In this document: positions 1 to 6,226 of the stretch, in pieces | Layout of the letters: each line of letters starts with the position of its first letter | Position numbering within the stretch: position 1 is the stretch's first letter | Source: JADJOY01 sp964450125 | GTDB lineage: Bacteria > JADJOY01 | Reading direction: 5' to 3' | Length of the DNA stretch: 6,776 bases | NCBI GenBank assembly: GCA_964450125.1 | Contig: CAYVDO010000420.1 | Coordinates: 1-6,776, forward strand | Position numbers and translations under genes: made by a program | Notes under the pieces: generated by a model | Told to the model about the DNA's origin: nothing | Seen by the model: only the letters and a program-made list of their open reading frames with translations | Database searches by the model: none

Positions 1-47
1 GGCAAGCGCTCTCGGATGCGGCGCTGCGGGCTCTGGGGCCCGAGCGC

Positions 48-1379
48 GTGGACGCGGCGCCGCCGGTCGCGGCACCCACGCGGGTGGTGATTCTGGGTGG
101 CGGCTTCGCGGGCATGGCCACCGCGCAGGCGCTCGAGCACGAGATCGGCGCCGACGCGCGCTTCGAGATCACGCTGGTGAGCGAGACCAACGCACTCCTT
201 TTCACGCCCATGCTGGCCGAGGTCGCGGGCTCGAGCTTGGAGCCGACGCACATTTCGAGCCCGCTTCGCACCAGCCTGCGACGCACCAACGTGGTGCGGG
301 CGCGGGTGGTCGCCATCGACCTCGATGCTCATCGGGTGACGCTGGCGCGCGACGAGCACGTTCCCGGCAGCGACGAGCGCGCCGAGTCCACGTTGACGAT
401 CGAGTTCGATCAGCTCGTGGTGGCGCTCGGCGCCGTGTCCAACTACCTCGGCATGAAGAACGTCGAGAAGCTGGCCTTCGACTTCAAGTCGCTGGTGGAC
501 GCGATCCAGATCCGCAACCACGCGATCGACATGCTCGAGGCGGCGGCCCGCGAGCCCGACGCGGCGCGGCGGCGCGAGATGCTCACCTTCGTGGTGGCGG
601 GCGGCGGCTTCGCCGGCGTGGAGCTGGCGGGTGCGCTCAACGATTTTTGCCGCGGCGTGCTCGCCGACTACCCGAGTCTCTCCCAGGACGAGCTCACCAT
701 CGCGCTCGTGCACTCGCGGGACCGGATCTTGCCCGAGCTTTCCGAGCCGCTCGCTCGCTACGCGCTCGAACGCATGGCAGCGCGTGGCGTCACGTTCAAG
801 CTCGAGAGGCGGCTCGCGGACGCGCGCCCGGGCGTCGTGGTGCTCAATCCGCCCGAGGAGATTCCGGCGTGGACGCTCGTTTGGACCGCCGGCACCGCGC
901 CCAATCCGCTCCTCGCCACGCTGCCCATCGAGCGCGACAGGCGTGGTGCGATCGTCGTCGAGTCCACGATGGCGGTGCATGGACGACCCGGGGTGTGGGC
1001 GCTCGGCGATTGCGCGGCGCTGATGGATGGGAAAAGCGGCAAGCCATGCCCACCCACTGCGCAGTTCGCGTTGCGCGAGGCGCGCCAGCTCGCCGCCAAC
1101 ATCGTTCGCGCCGCGCGCGGTGAGGCGCCCCAGCCGTTTCACTTCGATTCACTAGGTGCGCTGTGCGTCGTCGGTCACCACACCGCGTGCGCCGAGCTGA
1201 CGGTGCCCTTCTTTCGCGCCAGGACGGTGCGGTTCTCGGGGTTGCTCGCGTGGCTCATGTGGCGTGGCATCTACGTGAGCAAGCTGCCGGGGCTCGAACG
1301 GAAGGTGCGCGTGCTTCTCGACTGGATCATCGAGCTCTTCTTCCCACGCGACATCGTGCAGACCATCGAGCTGCGCTGA
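48..1379 (+). CDS. Type II NADH:quinone oxidoreductase-like FAD-dependent oxidoreductase (NDH-2 family)
   Basis: The 443-residue product has the two-dinucleotide-fold layout of NDH-2, the single-subunit, non-proton-pumping enzyme that moves electrons from NADH through FAD to membrane quinone. Visible marks: the FAD-binding GGGFAG at residues 17-22, a second (NADH) GGGFAGVE at 185-192, the LVVALGA strand near 130, the FAD-closing ALGD at 318-321, and AQFALRE at 338-344, which matches the family's AQxAxQ quinone-site region with Arg at the last position. The C-terminus (about 415-443) is amphipathic and ends in the FFPRDIVQ pattern typical of NDH-2 peripheral membrane anchoring. Length is normal for the family. 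The chosen GTG at 48 leaves 12 residues before the first beta strand, but it has no convincing ribosome site and the frame stays open to the left edge, so the true start may lie outside the window. It is probably co-transcribed with the membrane protein 19 bases downstream. A related pyridine-nucleotide disulfide oxidoreductase is the alternative; the anchor favours NDH-2. Confidence 0.9.
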   Translation: MDAAPPVAAPTRVVILGGGFAGMATAQALEHEIGADARFEITLVSETNALLFTPMLAEVAGSSLEPTHISSPLRTSLRRTNVVRARVVAIDLDAHRVTLARDEHVPGSDERAESTLTIEFDQLVVALGAVSNYLGMKNVEKLAFDFKSLVDAIQIRNHAIDMLEAAAREPDAARRREMLTFVVAGGGFAGVELAGALNDFCRGVLADYPSLSQDELTIALVHSRDRILPELSEPLARYALERMAARGVTFKLERRLADARPGVVVLNPPEEIPAWTLVWTAGTAPNPLLATLPIERDRRGAIVVESTMAVHGRPGVWALGDCAALMDGKSGKPCPPTAQFALREARQLAANIVRAARGEAPQPFHFDSLGALCVVGHHTACAELTVPFFRARTVRFSGLLAWLMWRGIYVSKLPGLERKVRVLLDWIIELFFPRDIVQTIELR

Positions 1380-1388
1380 ACGCGCTGC

Positions 1389-1393
1389 GAGGA
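1389..1393 (+). promoter_or_regulatory. Ribosome binding site (GAGGA) for the membrane protein
   Basis: GAGGA lies five bases before the ATG at 1399, inside the 19-base gap after the NDH-2 stop. It fixes the start of the downstream gene and supports translation from a shared transcript. Confidence 0.7.
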
Positions 1394-1398
1394 CGTCG

Positions 1399-2832
1399 AT
1401 GAAACGTAGCGAGCTTTCGGCGAGCGCCGAGCGGCGCATCATGGTGGTGGTCGGTACCGTCGTGGGCGCACTCGGCGGCTGGGCTTACGCACGCCTGAGC
1501 CACCGCTCGGACGTGGAGGGAGTGATGACCGGCGCCGTCTACGGTGTCGGCCTGGCGGCGCTGGGTGGCGATCGGCTCGCGAGCCCCGGCGCCGGGCTCG
1601 TCTGGGGGCTCGGCTACGCGTTCTTGCTGTGGGTCGCGTGGCCCGCAGGCCTGATGGCGATTCGCGAAGGGCACGGCTCCGAGCTCTGCACCGTCGATGC
1701 GGCCCGTGCGCACTTTCCCGACTTGGTGGCCTACGTACTGTGCTTCGGTCTGCCGCTCGGCGTCTCTCTCGGCACCGCGAGCACGTTCCGGCCCACGCCG
1801 GGAGCGGCGCCGTTCAACGTGTGGCGCGGGATTTGGGTGGGGGGCGGCGCGGGATTGATCGGCGGCTGGCTCTTCGGCAAGGCGATGGAGAGCGTGGACT
1901 TTCTGCCGCTCGTGGCTGGCGTGATCAGCAAGGACGATCCCGAGATGCGCGGGACGCTGCTTCACGTCGTGTTCGCCTTCGTGATCGGGGCGGGATTCGG
2001 ATTGCTCTTCCAGCGCGACGTGCGCGGCTTCGGCTCCAACATGGGCTGGGGTGTGGCGTACGGGATGCTGTGGTGGTTTCTGGGGCCGCTGACGATCTTG
2101 CCGCTGTGGAGCGGCGAGCCGCTCGACTGGTCGAGCGAAGCCGGCTCGCTCTACTTCGGGTCGTTCGTCGGACACGTGATGTATGGCCTCACGGTCGGCC
2201 TCGCCTACGCTGCCATCGATCGGCTCTGGGTGTGGTTCTTCACCGAGTCCGATCCCATCCTGCGCGAGCCGGAAGGGCTCGGCTCGCGCTATCTGAGCGC
2301 CCTGCGCAACGGCTCGCTCGCCGGTCTCGCCGGTGGACTCGCGACCGTGGTGCTCGTGCCAGCCAGTGGCCTCGCGCCGAAGCTGGCGATGGTGGTCGGC
2401 TCCGAGTCGGTGCTGCTCGGCGCCGCCATGCACTTGCTCAGCTCGACGCTCATCGGTGCGAGCTTCGGCGTGCTCTTCCAGTACGAAGCACCCACCTTCA
2501 ACGCCGGTGTCGCTTGGGGACTTCTCTACGGGCTCATCTGGTGGTTCGCCGGGCCGCTCACGCTGGTCCCCGTGATCGGCGTGGGCCATCCGACCTGGAG
2601 CACGGCGCAGGCGGCGGCGAGCTTGCCCGCGCTGGTCCTGCATCTCGCGTACGGCGCCGTCATGGCCTTCGTCCACCAAGTGCTCGAACGCCGTCACGTC
2701 GCGTGGCTGCTCGTCGATCCACGTGTGGCCGCGCGCGAGGCACGTCGCGTGCGGCCACTCGGCACGCCCGCCCCCGCGCTCTGGCTCTTCGCCCTCGGCC
2801 TCGGCGTGGTGCTTCCCGTCCTGCTGCCGTAG
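1399..2832 (+). CDS. Polytopic membrane protein with three internal repeat modules, function unknown
   Basis: I do not recognise a characterised family. The 477-residue product is almost entirely hydrophobic, with about 12-13 membrane helices by eye (for example 15-33, 65-88, 108-128, 186-204, 214-236, 254-275, 338-360, 370-393, 406-427, 458-476). Three homologous modules are visible: A (about 14-128, divergent), B (about 144-276) and C (about 300-432). B and C align at a constant offset of 156 residues: H189/H345, W217/W373, Y221/Y377, WW 225-226/381-382, GPLT 229-232/385-388, H259/H415, Y262/Y418. Module A aligns to B at an offset of 148 (W69, Y73, W78, P82) but lacks both histidines. A short charged loop and one more helix end the protein. 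The 19-base gap to the NDH-2 gene suggests a role at the same membrane, perhaps linked to respiration; that is inference. The ATG is supported by the GAGGA site. Confidence 0.85.
   Translation: MKRSELSASAERRIMVVVGTVVGALGGWAYARLSHRSDVEGVMTGAVYGVGLAALGGDRLASPGAGLVWGLGYAFLLWVAWPAGLMAIREGHGSELCTVDAARAHFPDLVAYVLCFGLPLGVSLGTASTFRPTPGAAPFNVWRGIWVGGGAGLIGGWLFGKAMESVDFLPLVAGVISKDDPEMRGTLLHVVFAFVIGAGFGLLFQRDVRGFGSNMGWGVAYGMLWWFLGPLTILPLWSGEPLDWSSEAGSLYFGSFVGHVMYGLTVGLAYAAIDRLWVWFFTESDPILREPEGLGSRYLSALRNGSLAGLAGGLATVVLVPASGLAPKLAMVVGSESVLLGAAMHLLSSTLIGASFGVLFQYEAPTFNAGVAWGLLYGLIWWFAGPLTLVPVIGVGHPTWSTAQAAASLPALVLHLAYGAVMAFVHQVLERRHVAWLLVDPRVAAREARRVRPLGTPAPALWLFALGLGVVLPVLLP
1828..2226 (+). repeat. Internal repeat module B of the membrane protein
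   Basis: This encodes residues about 144-276. It carries the signature H(x7)G(x)G(x)FG, then WG(x)xYG(x)xWW(x)xGPLT, then H(x)xYG. It is matched 468 bases downstream by module C. The similarity is at protein level, not as a DNA repeat, so the duplication is old. Confidence 0.7.
2296..2694 (+). repeat. Internal repeat module C of the membrane protein
   Basis: This encodes residues about 300-432 and is the counterpart of module B at an exact 156-residue offset through the conserved His, Trp, Tyr and GPLT positions. The constant offset across the whole core means there is almost no insertion or deletion between the two copies. Confidence 0.7.
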
Positions 2833-2846
2833 CGCGGATGCTGGAA

Positions 2847-2872
2847 TCTCGGCCCGCAGCCCGCAGCCGAGA
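2847..2872 (+). terminator. Hairpin after the membrane-protein stop, possible terminator
   Basis: TCTCGGC at 2847-2853 and GCCGAGA at 2866-2872 form a perfect seven-base-pair stem with a 12-base loop, starting 14 bases after the TAG stop. No T-tract follows, so it is not a standard intrinsic terminator. It could assist Rho-dependent ending, protect the 3' end, or be a protein-binding dyad. Confidence 0.35.
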
Positions 2873-2933
2873 CGACTCGTGCGGGATGGCAGTGCGGCAC
2901 GTACCCTCGAAGGTCTCGAGCAGTCAGCACTAC

Positions 2934-2963
2934 TTGTAAATGAAAACCCGAGTGGCCTAGTAT
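2934..2963 (+). promoter_or_regulatory. Candidate sigma70-type promoter for the FadL-like gene
   Basis: TTGTAA (2934-2939) and TAGTAT (2958-2963) are separated by 18 bases, each matching four of six consensus positions. They lie in a local AT-rich stretch (about 2931-2947 and 2958-2965) that stands out in this GC-rich window. Transcription would begin near 2970, about 30-60 bases before the possible GTG starts. The rest of the 2833-3001 intergenic stretch shows only short weak dyads, such as CTCGA/TCGAG at 2906-2920. Confidence 0.35.
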
Positions 2964-2974
2964 CTCGCCCGAGA
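2963..2974. promoter_or_regulatory. 12-base palindrome at the putative -10/start site, operator candidate
   Basis: TCTCG-CC-CGAGA is a perfect five-base inverted repeat with a two-base centre, beginning at the last base of the putative -10 box and covering the expected transcription start. That is a usual place for a repressor site. The half-site pentamer is common in this genome's coding regions, so chance is a real alternative. Confidence 0.25.
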
Positions 2975-3001
2975 CTGGATGAGTCACCGTGAACGCACCG
3001 C

Positions 3002-4399
3002 GTGCTCACGGGACGGGCGGGACCTTCAATCGTGCCGCGACGAACCCGTGCAAACGGTTGGGTGCCGCTCGCGTGGTTCGTTTGTCTCGTGCTGCCGGCG
3101 GTTATGCCGACGGTCGCGCACACACAGGCCTCCGCTGTGCGAGTCGTCGTCACTTCACCACCCAGCCCGGTCGGCGCTGGCGCGCGCGCGGTCGGCATGG
3201 GTTCGGCCTTCGTGGCCGTAGCGGATGATGCGACGGCTGCTTCGTGGAACCCCGCAGGACTCGTTCAGCTCGAGCGCCCCGAGGTGTCGGCGGTGGCGCT
3301 TGCCACCTACGAGGTCGATACCCATGGCGTACTGATACGCAACCGTGGCGAGGACGGGATCGAGACGATCCCCTCAGCCACCGATGAGTCGTTCGACCTG
3401 GGGCTCAACTACCTGAGCGCGGCCATGCCCTTCACCTGGAAAGGGCGAAACGTGCTCGTGTCTCTCAACTATCAGCAGATGTTGTCGTTCGATCGCGCAT
3501 TTCGTTTCGAACGCACCCAGCAGGTGCCGGAGCAGGCCGCGCTGATCGATCAAGTGGACTTCGAGCAAGCCGGTCGGGTCGATGCGTTTTCGCCGGCGCT
3601 CGCGCTGGACCTGATGCCAGGGCTCTCCATCGGCGCCACGTTCAACTACTGGTTCGATGGGCTGGGAAGAGCGTTTGCATGGCGGGCGATCGCCAACGAG
3701 ACGCTCGTGCGCGAGGGGGAGCCCGCAGCGGTCCCCGAGACGTTCGTAACCCGCGAGACGTTCCAAGCGTTTCACGGGGTGAACGCAACGTTCGGGCTAC
3801 TTTGGTCACCCGACTGGGGACTGAGCGTCGCCGCCGTGGCCGAGCTGCCGTTCCATTCCCGTTTTACGCTCGTCCGCAGCGCAGGAAGTGCCGACCGTCC
3901 CGAGTTCCAGGGTCGCGAGCGACTGGCGATGCAGCTTCCGGGCTCGTACGCGCTAGGTGTGAGCTACCGCCCCATCGACGAGGTCGTCCTATCTGCAGAC
4001 GTGACGTGGGTCGATTGGGGAGACTTCTGGATCAGCGACGCGGCGGGTCGTGAGTTTCTGGTATCGGCCGAACGCGCAGACCAGGCACATGTGGATGCCG
4101 TGACCACCGTGCGCGCTGGGGCCGAATGGTCAGTGTTGCTCAGGCAAACGATTCTCACGATGCGTGCGGGGGCGTTCTACGACCCCGAACCCTCGCGGGG
4201 CACACCGCAGGATTTCTATGGGCTGAGCCTCGGCCTGGGCGTCACGCGGCAGCAGCTCAGCGTCGACTTGGCGTATCAGCTGCGCTTCGGACTCGGTGTG
4301 CGCGGGGTCGCGGAGCTGAGTCAGCTCTTCCTCAGCCCCGACGGCGAGTTGGATGTCGTCCAGCACGCCGTCTACCTTTCGACGGTTTGGTACTTCTGA
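3002..4399 (+). CDS. OmpP1/FadL-family outer-membrane transport protein
   Basis: The 465-residue precursor begins with a signal peptide: basic residues at 14-17, a hydrophobic core about 21-38, and likely signal peptidase I cleavage near A43 (TQA|SA). The mature N-terminus holds the family hallmark: GARAVGMGSAFVAV at about 60-73, DDATAASWNPAGL at 75-87, with the conserved NPAG. The rest is alternating amphipathic strands (for example from about residue 318), and the chain ends in Phe (TVWYF), the usual signal for beta-barrel insertion. FadL relatives carry long-chain fatty acids or other hydrophobic compounds across the outer membrane; the substrate here cannot be read. Starts are ambiguous: GTG 3002, 3032 and 3062 are in frame, none with a clear ribosome site. 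GTG 3032 would give a compact signal peptide beginning PRRTR. The in-frame stop at 2990 limits the upstream extent. It appears monocistronic and converges on the minus-strand operon. Confidence 0.87.
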   Translation: MLTGRAGPSIVPRRTRANGWVPLAWFVCLVLPAVMPTVAHTQASAVRVVVTSPPSPVGAGARAVGMGSAFVAVADDATAASWNPAGLVQLERPEVSAVALATYEVDTHGVLIRNRGEDGIETIPSATDESFDLGLNYLSAAMPFTWKGRNVLVSLNYQQMLSFDRAFRFERTQQVPEQAALIDQVDFEQAGRVDAFSPALALDLMPGLSIGATFNYWFDGLGRAFAWRAIANETLVREGEPAAVPETFVTRETFQAFHGVNATFGLLWSPDWGLSVAAVAELPFHSRFTLVRSAGSADRPEFQGRERLAMQLPGSYALGVSYRPIDEVVLSADVTWVDWGDFWISDAAGREFLVSAERADQAHVDAVTTVRAGAEWSVLLRQTILTMRAGAFYDPEPSRGTPQDFYGLSLGLGVTRQQLSVDLAYQLRFGLGVRGVAELSQLFLSPDGELDVVQHAVYLSTVWYF

Positions 4400-4412
4400 G
4401 CTTCCCGAACGG

Positions 4413-4943
4413 TCACTTGTATCCGAGGATCTGAAGTACGTCGTCGTCGTTCGACGTCAGGATCTCCTCGCTCTGGATCTTGCCGCCGACGATCTTGAGC
4501 GCCGTCACGCCTTCGAGCACGACCCCCGTGTGAGGGTCGGCGTTGCCCGCGTCGTCGATCCGCGTGTGATCGCCGGTGCCTCTCCAATGTACGATGCACA
4601 CGTCCCTCATGAGGACGTGCTCGATGATGGTGAACACCAGGTTCTCCATGCCCTGGATCCGCCCCGGTCCAACGTCGACGTTCCGGCGCCCCTTGATGTG
4701 GTCTTCGAGCTTGTCCCGGGACTTGACCGAGTCGCCGGTACCTCCGCCCTTGTGGTAGCCATTGGGCCGTACCGCGATCTTCACCTGATTGAGCTGTGCG
4801 TCGTCGCTCCAGGCCCTGCGGTATGTTTCGATGAGCGCTGCCTCGCACGGGGCCGCGTGAACCGTGGCGGGAACGAGCAGTGGAACGAGCATCGCAAAGC
4901 CCGTGATCGGGCCGGCGATGGCGAGCGCAACTCGGCGAACCAT
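4413..4943 (-). CDS. Secreted SnoaL/NTF2-like domain protein
   Basis: The 176-residue product has a signal peptide (arginines at 3-4, hydrophobic 5-28, likely cleavage after VHA at 28-30). The mature part has the features of a SnoaL/NTF2-like cone fold: an N-terminal helix with W45, a ligand-pocket strand VHWRGTGDH at 118-126, then G145 and a final sheet with KIVGGKI at 150-156 followed by acidic residues. This fold serves as cyclase, isomerase or non-catalytic binding domain, so chemistry cannot be assigned. C33 and C116 could form a disulfide in the periplasm; C33 is not in a lipobox (AAPC). The ATG is supported by GGAGGG eight bases upstream, and the start sits four bases after the preceding lipoprotein stop, so it is the last gene of the operon. 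Fold assignment comes from pattern recognition only. Confidence 0.75.
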   Translation of the reverse strand: MVRRVALAIAGPITGFAMLVPLLVPATVHAAPCEAALIETYRRAWSDDAQLNQVKIAVRPNGYHKGGGTGDSVKSRDKLEDHIKGRRNVDVGPGRIQGMENLVFTIIEHVLMRDVCIVHWRGTGDHTRIDDAGNADPHTGVVLEGVTALKIVGGKIQSEEILTSNDDDVLQILGYK

Positions 4944-4947
4944 GGCG

Positions 4948-5505
4948 TCAGCCCTCCACTCGGCGCACGTGCGTGCGCGGGTTGCGCGGGTTCTCGGCGC
5001 CCGCGGCGATGAGCAACGAGCCGCGGCGGCGTCGCCGCAGCCGCAGGAATGCCGGCGCCAGCAGCACGCTCCACGACACCGACGGTTGCGCGCAGCCGCT
5101 CACGTTCGGATTGCACTCGGTCAACCCGTTGCAGTACTTCACGTTGCCGGCGGCATCCTTGCAATAGTCCGAGCTGTCTCCGCGCGCCTCGAACCACACG
5201 TTCCCGTCGCCGAGGTACGGGTAGGGGCACGTGAACTCACCTGCGTGGTCGCCGCTGCCCGTCGTGGTCGACACGTAGGTGTTGTAGTCGTAGGTCGAGA
5301 AGCACTTGATGGGTTCGTTGGAAACCTTCACGCCGTTGTACTTGAGAATGCCGTGGGGCTGACACGCGAATCCCGGTCCGTCGGCCACCGATATGCTTGC
5401 TGACGTGCCGCCACTCCCGGCACCTTTGCCGAGATCGACGTCGACCATCACGCAGCTGCTGACAGCGAGCGCGAAGGTCGCAGAGACGAGAACCCGAATC
5501 CGCAT
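4948..5505 (-). CDS. Cysteine-rich lipoprotein with MYXO-CTERM-like C-terminus, function unknown
   Basis: The frame is open further upstream, but the ATG at 5505 is chosen because AGGAGG lies six bases before it and it yields a clean lipoprotein signal: MRIR, a hydrophobic stretch, then the lipobox VSSC with C18. The 185-residue product has no family I recognise. A Gly/Ser linker (about 26-38) leads to a small domain with seven further cysteines (48, 68, 93, 115, 125, 131, 138), probably disulfide-bonded, and an aromatic-rich middle (about 69-105). After C138 come a short hydrophobic segment (about 141-156) and five arginines (157-161), resembling the MYXO-CTERM pattern of Cys, hydrophobic helix and Arg cluster. 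Unlike typical cases, about 24 residues follow, including NPRNPR from a nine-base tandem duplication. It sits 16 bases after the secreted Cys-free gene and four bases before the SnoaL-like gene. Confidence 0.8.
   Translation of the reverse strand: MRIRVLVSATFALAVSSCVMVDVDLGKGAGSGGTSASISVADGPGFACQPHGILKYNGVKVSNEPIKCFSTYDYNTYVSTTTGSGDHAGEFTCPYPYLGDGNVWFEARGDSSDYCKDAAGNVKYCNGLTECNPNVSGCAQPSVSWSVLLAPAFLRLRRRRRGSLLIAAGAENPRNPRTHVRRVEG
4952..4957 (-). promoter_or_regulatory. Ribosome binding site (GGAGGG) for the SnoaL-like gene
   Basis: On the minus strand GGAGGG lies eight bases before the ATG at 4943 and is embedded in the last codons of the upstream lipoprotein gene, which implies coupled translation. 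Confidence 0.75.
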
Positions 5506-5511
5506 GGCTAG

Positions 5512-5517
5512 CCTCCT
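5512..5517 (-). promoter_or_regulatory. Ribosome binding site (AGGAGG) deciding the lipoprotein start
   Basis: A perfect Shine-Dalgarno core on the minus strand six bases before the ATG at 5505. It shows that translation does not start at the more distant in-frame codon near 5664, which would run deep into the upstream gene. Confidence 0.85.
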
Positions 5518-5521
5518 GGTG

Positions 5522-6217
5522 TCACGTGGGATCACCGTTGTGTGATTGCGCCGCCGGCTTGAGAAGCTGGAATGCGCTATCTGCCGTCGTTTCGACGCCA
5601 ATCTGAAACTGGAAATGCCGCTCGTTGAAGAGTGGGGCCAGCATGAGCTTCCCGCCGGTGCCACGGTACGAGACGAAGAAGAGGTTGAACGCGGGAACGG
5701 TGACCAGGCTCACCGTCTGGACCGGGATTCCCCGGGCCACGATCTGGCTCCGCTCTCGTTGGATGGCCTGTGCGAGTGGCGCATCTCCGAACGAAACGAC
5801 TCGCCACCCGGCTCCCGAGGGGGCGAGTCCGATCGCGCTACGGGCCTTCGGCTCTTCGGGGCCAGCGCCGTCCTCGTCGACGAGCACCGGCACCATCACG
5901 AGCGGCGCGATCTCCACGAACTGCGATGCAGGTTGTCCCGGAACGCCTTGCGCCAGTCGATCGAGGCGAACCCGCATCTCGCGAATTGGCTCTCCAGCCA
6001 CTGCGCTAGGAACCTCGGCCTGGCTCTGAAAGCCAAGTTGGTCGAAGTTTGCAGCGTCGATCAAGGACGGCAGGAAAGTCGTGAGCGCGAGGTTCGCCGT
6101 GACTGTGGTCGCGCCGCGTTGCACGGGATCGAGCGGCTCGAAAGCGGGCTGCGCGCGAGCGATGGATACGCCCGCGAGAAACAACACCGTTGCGCTCAGC
6201 AGACGCCTGGTTCGCAT
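5522..6217 (-). CDS. Secreted cysteine-free protein of unknown function
   Basis: I do not recognise this family. The start is ATG 6217, with GGAGGG just upstream and a TGATG overlap with the protease stop; the longer open frame reaching 6418 only shadows the protease gene. The 231-residue product begins with a signal peptide (MRTRR, hydrophobic 6-20, probable cleavage after ARA at 20-22). The mature chain contains no cysteine. It has a Pro/Val-rich beta-like stretch (about 99-113), an acidic loop (about 114-125), and a C-terminal half of alternating hydrophobic and aromatic strands (about 175-220) with QTVSLVTV and HFQFQIGV. This suggests a beta-rich, exported protein rather than a membrane-spanning one. 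Being coupled to a cysteine protease, it might be an inhibitor, substrate, propeptide-like partner or unrelated passenger; nothing in the sequence decides. GTG 6220 is an alternative start. Confidence 0.78.
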   Translation of the reverse strand: MRTRRLLSATVLFLAGVSIARAQPAFEPLDPVQRGATTVTANLALTTFLPSLIDAANFDQLGFQSQAEVPSAVAGEPIREMRVRLDRLAQGVPGQPASQFVEIAPLVMVPVLVDEDGAGPEEPKARSAIGLAPSGAGWRVVSFGDAPLAQAIQRERSQIVARGIPVQTVSLVTVPAFNLFFVSYRGTGGKLMLAPLFNERHFQFQIGVETTADSAFQLLKPAAQSHNGDPT

Positions 6218-6226
6218 CACCCCTCC
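6217..6226 (-). promoter_or_regulatory. Coupled stop/start (TGATG) with ribosome site GGAGGG
   Basis: The protease TGA (6219-6217) and the next ATG (6217-6215) share one base. GGAGGG (6226-6221) lies within the protease's last codons. This layout is typical of translational coupling and of products made in related amounts. Confidence 0.75.

Noticed and set aside
1629..2939. A 436-residue plus-strand frame overlapping the membrane-protein gene
   Set aside because: It is an Arg/Ala-rich out-of-frame shadow with no hydrophobic pattern or domain; the frame starting at 1399 has the ribosome site and the repeats.
1327..3198. A 623-residue open frame on the minus strand across the membrane-protein gene
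   Set aside because: Its translation is low-complexity (rich in Arg, Glu, His, Ala and Pro) with no domain, and it runs opposite a coherent multi-helix protein with repeats. Long antisense frames are expected in GC-rich DNA.
4964..4973. Palindrome CGCACGTGCG
   Set aside because: It lies inside the end of the lipoprotein coding frame and is short for GC-rich DNA; nothing links it to regulation or termination.
4353..5012. A 219-residue plus-strand frame opposite the SnoaL-like gene
   Set aside because: The minus-strand gene has a signal peptide, fold motifs and a good ribosome site. This frame begins inside the FadL-like gene and has no recognisable features.
5506..5664. N-terminal extension of the lipoprotein to 5664
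   Set aside because: It would bury the lipoprotein signal 53 residues inside and overlap the upstream gene by more than 140 bases. AGGAGG before the ATG at 5505 decides the start.
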